From NCBI RefSeq assembly GCF_900454835.1, contig NZ_UGTM01000001.1, positions 1 through 57,500 of the forward strand: a stretch of 57,500 nt of DNA, read 5' to 3'. Below are positions 17,338-24,008 of the stretch, in pieces. The notes below the pieces were generated by a model. It was not told the origin of the DNA. It worked only from the letters and a program-made list of their open reading frames with translations, and ran no database searches. Both the position numbers and the translations under genes were made by a program. Source of the stretch: Prevotella denticola (GTDB lineage: Bacteria > Bacteroidota > Bacteroidia > Bacteroidales > Bacteroidaceae). How positions within the stretch are numbered: position 1 is the first letter of the stretch; each line of letters starts with the position of its first letter.

Positions 17338-18399
17338 CGCCTCAAAGGCTTCTGCCTCAGCAGCGGCGATGATGGCCTCCCTGTCGTTTCCCTGTGGTAA
17401 AGATCCATCGGGGAAATCATGGTCGCAGGCTGTCTTGCCGGATTCCGCTTTCTCTGAACCGGTCGCCTTCCCATACCCCTTCTCATCGGCAGCCGACGAC
17501 TTCTCGTCGAAGACTTCTTCCTGGAAGGGGTTCTCGTGCTTCTCCATCTCAGTCTCCGCACCCACGATGAAGTTCATATCCTGCGATGTTTCCGGCACGT
17601 CCAGCACCGGCTCTTCCTCCATCTTCGTGCGGCTGGCCTTGGCCGAGAACACCTCGTCGATGAACTGCGGTTCGCGGCGCAGACGCTGGAGTGTCAGTTT
17701 GGAAGCCTCCTGCTGGCTTTCCTTTTTCGAGTAGCCGCGCCCCTCACCGCATGGCAGCCCTTCCATGAGTACCTGAAAGTAGAAAGTAGGGCTTCCCTGC
17801 TTGTCCTTCTGGTTCTCAATCAGTTTGAATTCCATCTTCACCTTGTTCTTCTGACTCCATTCAATGAGCTTCGACTTGAAGTTCACCTCCTTGTAGGCCA
17901 CCTTGTCAATGTTGATGAGTTCACCGAGAATCTGGGTCTTCATGAACTTCATGCAGGCATTGTAACCATGGTCGAGATAGAGTGCGCCGACCAGCGCCTC
18001 AAAGGCATTTCCTCCCAGATAACTGTTATGTGAAGACGAGTGGCCGTTGGAGAGAATCAGCTGGTTGATACCCATCTCCTTTGCCAGCCGGTTGAGCGTA
18101 TCGCGTTGTACGATCTTCGAACGTGTATTGGTAAGGAAACCTTCCCGCTTCCCCGGGAAATGTTCGTAGACAATGTCGCCGACGATGGCATCAAGGATGG
18201 CATCGCCAAGGAATTCCAACCGTTCATTGTTTACAGGCTTACCCTTTGCATTACGCCGTGCGACGCTCTTGTGCAGGAGTGCTGTCTTGTAATAAGTGAT
18301 ATCGTGTGGAATGATGCCGATGATCTGGTACAAGGACAGATAAAGCTCCTTCTCCTTGCGGAAAGGGAGCCTTATCCTGTCAATAATATTATTCAGCAT
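17329..18399 (-). CDS. rnc: Ribonuclease III with an extended acidic C-terminus
   Basis: RNase III cleaves double-stranded RNA in rRNA processing and mRNA decay. The 356-residue protein has the catalytic signature NERLEFLGDAILD (about residues 52-64) and a second acidic site in NAFEALVGALYLDHGY. A dsRNA-binding domain follows at about 165-235 (ESQQEASKLTLQRL). Beyond that lies a tail of about 110 residues rich in E, K, S and D, absent from the usual 225-250-residue enzymes. I use the ATG at 18399, overlapping the fabF end by 11 bp; longer starts would sit well inside fabF. The order acpP-fabF-rnc is classic for Bacteroidota. Confidence 0.94.
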   Translation of the reverse strand: MLNNIIDRIRLPFRKEKELYLSLYQIIGIIPHDITYYKTALLHKSVARRNAKGKPVNNERLEFLGDAILDAIVGDIVYEHFPGKREGFLTNTRSKIVQRDTLNRLAKEMGINQLILSNGHSSSHNSYLGGNAFEALVGALYLDHGYNACMKFMKTQILGELINIDKVAYKEVNFKSKLIEWSQKNKVKMEFKLIENQKDKQGSPTFYFQVLMEGLPCGEGRGYSKKESQQEASKLTLQRLRREPQFIDEVFSAKASRTKMEEEPVLDVPETSQDMNFIVGAETEMEKHENPFQEEVFDEKSSAADEKGYGKATGSEKAESGKTACDHDFPDGSLPQGNDREAIIAAAEAEAFEAEM

Positions 18400-19651
18400 A
18401 CTTCTTGAATACAACACAAGCATTGTGGCCGCCGAAACCGAAGGTATTGCTGAGCGCAGCACGTACCTCGCGTTTCTGGGCCTTGTTGAACGTGAAGTTC
18501 AGGTTGTAGTCCAGTTCCGGATCCTTGTCATCTTCCTTGTGGTTGATGGTAGGAGGAACGATGTCGTTTCTGACAGACAGTACACACGCCATGGCCTCTA
18601 CGGCACCTGCCGCACCGAGGAGGTGCCCGGTCATACTCTTGGTAGAAGAAATGTTCAGCTTGTAGGCAGCCTCACCGAACAGCTCCTTGATGGCTTTCGC
18701 CTCGGAGATGTCACCGACGTGGGTAGATGTACCGTGGACGTTGATATAGTCGATGTCCTCCGGCTTCAGACCTGCATCCTCAAGAGCTGCTTTCATGACG
18801 AGCTTGGCACCGAGTCCTTCCGGGTGAGAAGCAGTGATGTGATAGGCATCAGCCGACTCACCTTCACCGATCATCTCAGCATAGATCCGGGCACCGCGGG
18901 CTTTCGCATGCTCCAGCTCCTCGAGAATCAGGCAGCCGGCACCCTCACCCATCACGAAGCCGTCGCGGCTTGCAGAGAACGGACGGGAAGCGTGTTCCGG
19001 GTCGTCGTTGCGTGTAGACAGGGCGTGCATGGCGTTGAAACCACCTACACCGCAGGCGCAGATGGCAGCCTCAGCACCACCGCTGACGATAATGTCGGCC
19101 TTGCCAAGACGGATCTGGTTGAATGCAGCTGCCAGCGCATTGCTCGAAGAAGCACAGGCGGAGGTCGTCGTATAGTTAGGACCGTGGAATCCGAAGTGGA
19201 TGCTGATCTGTCCAGCTGCGATGTCCGCAATCATCTTCGGGATGAAGAAAGGATTGAACTTGGGACCGTTCTCCGGATGGGTTGCATAGTAGCTCACCTC
19301 ATCCTCGAAGGTCTTGATACCGCCGATGCCCACACCATAGATGACACCGATGCGGTTCTTGTCGGCCGTCTCCAGGTCGATTGCCGCATCCTTTACACCC
19401 TGGATGGCGCTGATCATTGCCAGCTGGGTGTAGCGGTCGAGCTTGCGGGCCTCCTTGCGGTCAATGTAATCATTGATGTTCAGGCCTTTGACCTCACAGG
19501 CGAACTGCGTCTTGAACTGGGTTGTATCGAAACTTGTAATAGGAGCTGCACCGCTCTTCCCTGCCAGCATGTTCTGCCAGGTCTCCTCAGGAGTGTTACC
19601 CAACGGAGTAACGGCACCCAGACCTGTTACGACTACTCTTTTTAATTCCAT
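18389..19651 (-). CDS. fabF: 3-oxoacyl-[acyl-carrier-protein] synthase II
   Basis: FabF condenses malonyl-ACP with acyl-ACP in fatty-acid elongation. The 420-residue protein is full length and starts MELKRVVVTGLGAVTPLG. The active-site cysteine is in the TTTSACASSSNAL motif (about residue 165); the catalytic histidines are in INVHGTSTHVGD (about 305) and STKSMTGHLLGAAG (about 342). It lies in an operon with acpP upstream and rnc downstream; an intrinsic terminator between acpP and fabF probably lowers read-through. Confidence 0.97.
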   Translation of the reverse strand: MELKRVVVTGLGAVTPLGNTPEETWQNMLAGKSGAAPITSFDTTQFKTQFACEVKGLNINDYIDRKEARKLDRYTQLAMISAIQGVKDAAIDLETADKNRIGVIYGVGIGGIKTFEDEVSYYATHPENGPKFNPFFIPKMIADIAAGQISIHFGFHGPNYTTTSACASSSNALAAAFNQIRLGKADIIVSGGAEAAICACGVGGFNAMHALSTRNDDPEHASRPFSASRDGFVMGEGAGCLILEELEHAKARGARIYAEMIGEGESADAYHITASHPEGLGAKLVMKAALEDAGLKPEDIDYINVHGTSTHVGDISEAKAIKELFGEAAYKLNISSTKSMTGHLLGAAGAVEAMACVLSVRNDIVPPTINHKEDDKDPELDYNLNFTFNKAQKREVRAALSNTFGFGGHNACVVFKKYAE

Positions 19652-19683
19652 GCGTTGAAATATAAACTAAAAAAGTAAAGCTA

Positions 19684-19718
19684 AAAAAAAGCCAAGCAAA
19701 GGGATAGGCTTTGCTTGG
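19684..19718 (-). terminator. Intrinsic terminator/attenuator between acpP and fabF
   Basis: On the minus strand, CCAAGCAAAG and CTTTGCTTGG (19709-19718 and 19692-19701) form a perfect 10-bp stem with a 7-base loop. A run of eight T follows (plus-strand A-run 19683-19690). It sits inside the acpP-fabF gap, where partial termination would let acpP be made in excess of fabF. Confidence 0.85.
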
Positions 19719-19740
19719 TACTTTTATCTTGAGCAGACGC

Positions 19741-19977
19741 TTACTTTGCGTTCTCCTCAATATAAGAGATTGCGTCGCCTACGGTAGCGATCTTCTCAGC
19801 CTTATCGTCCGGAATAGAGATACCGAACTCCTTCTCGAATTCCATGATGAGCTCTACTGTGTCCAGTGAGTCAGCACCGAGGTCATTTGTGAAGCTTGCT
19901 TCAGGCTTTACTTCAGCCTCGTCAACACCGAGCTTATCTACGATAATAGCCTTTACCTTTGATTCAATTTCTGACAT
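19741..19977 (-). CDS. acpP: Acyl carrier protein
   Basis: ACP carries growing acyl chains on a 4-prime-phosphopantetheine arm. The 78-residue acidic protein has the [10 protein letters not shown] motif, whose serine (about residue 37) receives the prosthetic group. I use the ATG at 19977 (MSEIESK), the standard ACP start; the upstream in-frame ATG at 20013 adds residues not found in ACPs. A good promoter lies at 20031-20062. Confidence 0.97.
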   Translation of the reverse strand: MSEIESKVKAIIVDKLGVDEAEVKPEASFTNDLGADSLDTVELIMEFEKEFGISIPDDKAEKIATVGDAISYIEENAK

Positions 19978-20030
19978 AATTGTAAGTTTTAATTGTTTAA
20001 TATTGATTTCCAAATTCTAAAATGCGCTTG

Positions 20031-20062
20031 CAAAGGAACTGTTTTTTTTCGATGTATGCAAG
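20031..20062 (-). promoter_or_regulatory. Promoter of acpP
   Basis: On the minus strand, CTTG (20059-20062), a 20-bp spacer and TTCCTTTG (20031-20038) give a good Bacteroidota promoter. The remaining DNA to 20275 is A+T-rich and shows no gene. Confidence 0.7.
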
Positions 20063-20275
20063 TTTTTTACTCAAAAAAGCACATTTAACTGCACATAGTA
20101 TATGTATTTGTGCAGCTTTTTAAGCATTTTGCTACTTTATCTGGCGACAAATCAAATGATTATATCAGTTCATTCAAACCTTTAATTATCCTGCCATGCT
20201 GTTGCCTGTCTGGTGCAGTACGCCGTCCGGCAAGGTTTCCCTGGATTTCTTACAAAGAAAAACAACGGTATTTAT

Positions 20276-20306
20276 TTTGCGCTTTAAGGATTTTACTATA
20301 TATTTG
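20276..20306 (+). promoter_or_regulatory. Promoter of the DUF4254 gene
   Basis: TTTG (20276-20279), a 19-bp spacer and TATATTTG (20299-20306) predict a start near 20313, just before the ATG at 20334. Confidence 0.7.
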
Positions 20307-20333
20307 CAAAATAAACAGAAAAATAAAAACCGA

Positions 20334-20945
20334 ATGTCATTTACAGAGCATTGTAACGAGATTTTCAATCAGGCAATCCGCGATTACCACATCACGGATA
20401 ATGTAGATACCCCCATCAGTAACCCTTATGACAGGGATTCCATCGAGAACCGGCTCTACCTGAAGTGCTGGATAGACACAGTCCAGTGGCATTTCGAGGA
20501 CCTCATCCGTGACCCGCACATCAACCCGGAGAACGGAATGAGCCTGAAACACCGCATCGACCGGTCCAACCAGGACCGTACTGACCTTGTGGAGCAGATC
20601 GACTCCTACTTCCGTCAGCTCTACTCAGATGTGGCACCCTTGCCCGAGGCAACCATCAACACGGAAAGTCCGGCATGGGCGGTAGACCGGCTGTCGATTC
20701 TGGCACTGAAAATCTACCACATGAAGGAGCAGACCGAACGCACGGATGCACCGGCCGAACACATCGAGAAATGCAGGTCGAAACTGAACATCCTCCTCGA
20801 ACAGCAGAAGGACCTCAGCCTCGCCATCGACCAGCTGCTCGATGACATCCAGCACGGACGGAAGTACATGAAAGTGTACCGACAGATGAAGATGTACAAC
20901 GACCCTGCGACAAACCCGATACTTTATAATAACAAGAAGAAGTAA
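20334..20945 (+). CDS. DUF4254 family protein
   Basis: This 203-residue protein is predicted cytosolic and largely helical, with several heptad-like stretches in its C-terminal half (about residues 115-175). I recognise it as a DUF4254 protein, a Bacteroidota family of unknown function often found next to family 9 (heptosyltransferase-like) glycosyltransferases, as it is here. Conserved-looking parts are the N-terminal NxxIxDYH stretch, ENRLYLKCWIDTVQWHFEDLIRDP and LSILALKIYHM. The start at 20334 lies just after a clear promoter; a longer in-frame start at 20196 would lie upstream of that promoter. A role in LPS or glycan assembly is only inferred from the neighbour. Confidence 0.8.
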   Translation: MSFTEHCNEIFNQAIRDYHITDNVDTPISNPYDRDSIENRLYLKCWIDTVQWHFEDLIRDPHINPENGMSLKHRIDRSNQDRTDLVEQIDSYFRQLYSDVAPLPEATINTESPAWAVDRLSILALKIYHMKEQTERTDAPAEHIEKCRSKLNILLEQQKDLSLAIDQLLDDIQHGRKYMKVYRQMKMYNDPATNPILYNNKKK

Positions 20946-20949
20946 GCCT

Positions 20950-21020
20950 AAGCCTCACCCCCAACCCCTCTCCGAATGGAGAGGGGAGTAATCACCGATG
21001 AGGGGTCTTGTCAGGGGGAT
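20950..21020 (+). repeat. Dispersed GC-rich palindromic element, copy 2
   Basis: It begins CCTCACCCCCAACCCCTCTCC. The hairpin CCCCTCTCC-GAAT-GGAGAGGGG has a perfect 9-bp stem with a tetraloop-sized centre. The tail GAGGGGTCTTGTCAGGGG is shared with the copy at 2832-2925. As there, a decamer array follows directly. Confidence 0.85.
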
Positions 21021-21031
21021 AACTTGGGCAG

Positions 21032-21133
21032 AATCATCACCGCCTATCACCGCCTATCACCGCCTATCACCGCCTATCACCGCCCTTCATCGCCTATCAC
21101 CGCCTACAGCCTCTCGTCACCGCCCATCATCCT
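21032..21133 (+). repeat. Decamer array upstream of the family 9 glycosyltransferase gene
   Basis: This is the most regular array: five exact or near-exact consecutive TATCACCGCC units with a strict 10-bp period (about 21036-21085), then four to five degenerate ones. It ends at the ATG at 21134 and points toward that gene. Confidence 0.85.
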
Positions 21134-22207
21134 ATGAAGACCCCACACCTCCTTATTATCCGTTTCTCGGCCATGGGCGATGTCGCCATGACAGTTCCCA
21201 TCGTCTACTCGCTTGCGAGACAGTATCCCGATGTGAGGATCAGCGTTCTTTCCCGTCCTTTCGCACAGCCTTTCTTCCAGGACCTTGCACCGAACGTATG
21301 CTTCATGGCGGCTGACCTGAAAGGAGAATACAAGGGGCTGGCAGGCCTCAACAGGCTATACCGCCGTCTGATTGCCAAGCAGCCCACTGCCGTGGCCGAC
21401 CTCCACAATGTTCTCCGCACACGTTACCTCCGCCTGCGCTTCCTTCTTGGCGGCTATCCTGTGGCACATATCAACAAACACAAGAAAGGGAAAAGACAGC
21501 TGTGCCGGAAAGAGAACAAGGTGTTCGCACAGCAGCCCACCTCCTTCCACAACTATGCGGATGTGCTCGGACAGCTGGGCTATCCTGTCAAACCTGATTT
21601 CAAGAGTATCTTCCCACAGGAAGGCGGCGACCTCCGGAACCTCCCTAATATAATAGGTGTAAAACAGCCTGATGAATGCTGGATCGGCATCGCACCCTTC
21701 GCTGCCCATGCCGGCAAGATGTATCCACAGGAGAAGATGGGAAAGGTCATCTCTCTGCTCACAAAACAGCATCCTTCCTGGCGCATCTTCCTCTTCGGCG
21801 GTGGCAGACAGGAAATTGAAGTGCTGAACGGCTGGGCAGCAGAGTTTCCGCAATGTCTATGCGTTGCCAATGCCCTTAAAGGACTGGAACAGGAACTCAT
21901 CCTCATGAGCCACCTCGACACCATGCTCTCCATGGACAGTGCCAACATGCACCTGACCTCCCTCACCGGTACGAGGGTCGTAAGCGTATGGGGGGCAACA
22001 CACCCTTACTGCGGATTCATGGGATGGAACCAGAAGGCGGAGGATGCCGTGCAGATTACCCCCCTGCCCTGCCGTCCCTGTTCCGTCTTCGGCAACAGAC
22101 CCTGCCATCGTGGCGACTTCGCCTGTATGAACAATATCCTGCCTGAAGAAATCGTACAACGCATCGAAGCAGGATTACTGTCGGGACAGAAGACCATGGT
22201 GTTATAA
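21134..22207 (+). CDS. Glycosyltransferase family 9 (heptosyltransferase-like)
   Basis: This 357-residue protein is of the ADP-heptose:LPS heptosyltransferase type (GT-B fold). It has the N-terminal LLIIRFSAMGDVAMTVPIVYSLARQYP motif (about residues 5-31), where family members bind the acceptor. The C-terminal donor-binding part contains WIGIAPFAAHAGKMYP, IFLFGGGRQE, SMDSANMHL (about 278-286) and VWGATHPYCGF. It probably adds a sugar to the LPS core on the cytoplasmic face. It is paired with the DUF4254 gene. Confidence 0.92.
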   Translation: MKTPHLLIIRFSAMGDVAMTVPIVYSLARQYPDVRISVLSRPFAQPFFQDLAPNVCFMAADLKGEYKGLAGLNRLYRRLIAKQPTAVADLHNVLRTRYLRLRFLLGGYPVAHINKHKKGKRQLCRKENKVFAQQPTSFHNYADVLGQLGYPVKPDFKSIFPQEGGDLRNLPNIIGVKQPDECWIGIAPFAAHAGKMYPQEKMGKVISLLTKQHPSWRIFLFGGGRQEIEVLNGWAAEFPQCLCVANALKGLEQELILMSHLDTMLSMDSANMHLTSLTGTRVVSVWGATHPYCGFMGWNQKAEDAVQITPLPCRPCSVFGNRPCHRGDFACMNNILPEEIVQRIEAGLLSGQKTMVL

Positions 22208-22269
22208 CAAATGGTGTCGATATCAACAATGACGTCTTTATAATCCACCCGGCTTATCATGATGCGTTT

Positions 22270-22593
22270 ATGGGTGGAGAATGGTCTGTTGATGATATGT
22301 ATCCTTCGCACTATTACAAAATTGACGACCGCATCGTCTTTCTCTGCTCACGTGCAGATTCCTTTACAAAACAGGAGAAATGCAGGAAAGCCTATCATCA
22401 GATAGTGCCCGACAGCCTACGTGTGCGCTATGATGACTTGGCCTTTATCCTTATTGAACATAAAGGAAACAAGGCTAATTTGCTGTCAAGTGATGAAATA
22501 AGAAAGCGAAAAATCAGCTCCGTAAGTGCTTTTAGGGAAGCTGTCAAATTCATAGCTCCAAAGGTTACTGAAGAGCAATTAGAAAACGAATAA
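22270..22593 (+). CDS. Hypothetical protein, possibly 5-prime truncated
   Basis: I do not recognise this 107-residue product. It is charged, soluble and without a signal peptide; a YDDLAFILIEHKG stretch lies near its middle. The same frame stays open upstream of the ATG, through the end of the glycosyltransferase gene, and its translation (for example NGVDINNDVFIIHPAYHD) looks protein-like but offers no ATG. The gene may therefore be a fragment of something longer, or may use an unusual start. Base composition is more A+T-rich than in the genes to the left, which fits later arrival. Confidence 0.5.
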   Translation: MGGEWSVDDMYPSHYYKIDDRIVFLCSRADSFTKQEKCRKAYHQIVPDSLRVRYDDLAFILIEHKGNKANLLSSDEIRKRKISSVSAFREAVKFIAPKVTEEQLENE

Positions 22594-22721
22594 CTTTATC
22601 AAGCAGTACGGTAAGGTGATTTTATAATACAGAAACAGTAACTGTAAACACCGGAAAAGACAATTCCTCTCCTGATCTCCCATCCTTATTTCAGCCGATA
22701 ATCAGCCTTGACGGAATTATT

Positions 22722-22805
22722 TTCATGAAAAAAAATATTTCTGTTCATGAAGAAAAATATTTCTTTTCGTGAAGAAAAACATTTTCTTTCATGAAAATAA
22801 TTTTG
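22722..22805 (+). repeat. Four 22-bp tandem units beginning TTCATGAA
   Basis: Units start at 22722, 22744, 22766 and 22788, exactly 22 bp apart. Each opens with the palindrome TTCATGAA (TTCGTGAA in unit 3) and continues into an A-run, ATATTT (CATTTT in unit 3) and a short T/C end; the last unit is shorter. They fill the gap between two convergent genes. The rest of 22594-22906 is A+T-rich with nothing I can name. Confidence 0.85.
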
Positions 22806-22906
22806 TGCGTGATAGCTTTTCAGAAATGAAAGGGACGAAGATAACCTTACCATCTGGTATCAGACAGAGATTAAAAAGCTGCTTCCTTTCCTTCCTTATA
22901 TTTCTT

Positions 22907-23893
22907 TTACCTTTCGATTATTTTTCTTCTAATATCCTCTAAATACTGATAGAAAACAGGGGCTGGAACATTGTTCGTTTTTCCTTCGTTATATACGCTA
23001 TTGCAGATATACTGCAAGTCATCAATGTTCCCATGTAGTTCCATAATCCTTCTTGTAAGATTATTTGTGGCAAACATACGTTTCATGAAAATAGCTGAAA
23101 GCTGAGCCGGTAGTTTATATACCCATAATTCATTTCTGTAATATTTCATATTGATGCCACGTGAAGCTGCTATTTTTGTTGTCTCACGAATGGTTTTTAT
23201 GACAGTTGTCAATAGCTTTAGAGAGTTCATAAGTTTATGCACTGAAGCTGTGCTGTCATTTATATCTCCATTTTTCCCGATAACCGAGATGACTGCTGCA
23301 TTGACAGCCATGTGTATCCATATCCACTCCAGCATATTATAAGGGTTCTCAAGTTTGATATTACAAGACTTGAATAGATTGCAGACAGCCTTGTAATTTG
23401 ATATTGTTGTCTTGTTTTCAGACTCTATCATGAAATGATCGAATAAACAACAATCAAGTTCAGCCTTTGCAACCAGCTCTTCTCTTTTTGTTCTTATGCA
23501 ACCTCCTGCAACGGGAAAGCCTAAGACATAATCGTATCCTTGCATGATACCGTCAAGATATTGCTTGTCATACCATAGATTACAGCACAAGAGTATTGTT
23601 CCTTTGAATGCTTCTTTTTGCAGTATCTCCATCACATTGGCAATCTTTCCTTGTGAAATACTTATGAAAATCATGTCATATTCTTTTTTTGAGTGTGGAT
23701 TTACCGTATACTCACTCTTGACTTGAATACCTTTAGATGATTTTCTTCCGTCTAATAACGTAACTTCAATATTGGTTACGTCTTTTTTATTACTTCCTTC
23801 CCGAATGTAATGTTCAACATTGTGACCAGCTTCTTTAAAAACAGAACCATAAGTTGTTCCGATAACTCCTAATCCTATAATCAATATATCCAT
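22907..23893 (-). CDS. Ketopantoate-reductase-like (ApbA/PanE family) protein
   Basis: This 328-residue protein starts with a Rossmann nucleotide-binding loop, ILIIGLGVIGTTYGSVF (GxGxxG at about residues 7-12), followed by a strand-helix pattern typical of 2-dehydropantoate 2-reductase. The second half is helical, as in the family. True PanE makes pantoate for coenzyme A with NADPH. Here the catalytic lysine and the late SxxxD motif are not obvious, so a different 2-oxo or sugar-type substrate is possible. I use the ATG at 23893 because the longer frame starts with residues upstream of the Rossmann strand. The gene is more A+T-rich than its neighbours. A TACCTTTG element (minus strand 23912-23919) lies in front. 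Confidence 0.75.
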   Translation of the reverse strand: MDILIIGLGVIGTTYGSVFKEAGHNVEHYIREGSNKKDVTNIEVTLLDGRKSSKGIQVKSEYTVNPHSKKEYDMIFISISQGKIANVMEILQKEAFKGTILLCCNLWYDKQYLDGIMQGYDYVLGFPVAGGCIRTKREELVAKAELDCCLFDHFMIESENKTTISNYKAVCNLFKSCNIKLENPYNMLEWIWIHMAVNAAVISVIGKNGDINDSTASVHKLMNSLKLLTTVIKTIRETTKIAASRGINMKYYRNELWVYKLPAQLSAIFMKRMFATNNLTRRIMELHGNIDDLQYICNSVYNEGKTNNVPAPVFYQYLEDIRRKIIER

Positions 23894-23927
23894 GTTTGTG
23901 TTTATTTTTGACAAAGGTAATTAATTA

Positions 23928-23959
23928 TTTGGGCTTTCCTCCTTATTTTTGTAATTTTG
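23928..23959 (+). promoter_or_regulatory. Promoter of mutS
   Basis: TTTG (23928-23931), a 20-bp spacer and TAATTTTG (23952-23959) match the consensus. The predicted start lies near 23966, about 43 nt before the ATG. Confidence 0.75.
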
Positions 23960-24008
23960 TAAGTCTAAGGATAAAATAGGAAACAGACTTAATAAGGAAG
24001 TAAAAGAC

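Noticed and set aside
18356..19645. Long open frame (about 430 codons) on the plus strand
   Set aside because: It is antisense to fabF, a certain gene; such mirror frames are common in GC-rich coding DNA. The same applies to long antisense frames over cysS (12656-13555), ychF (16206-16904) and nosD (10203-11108).
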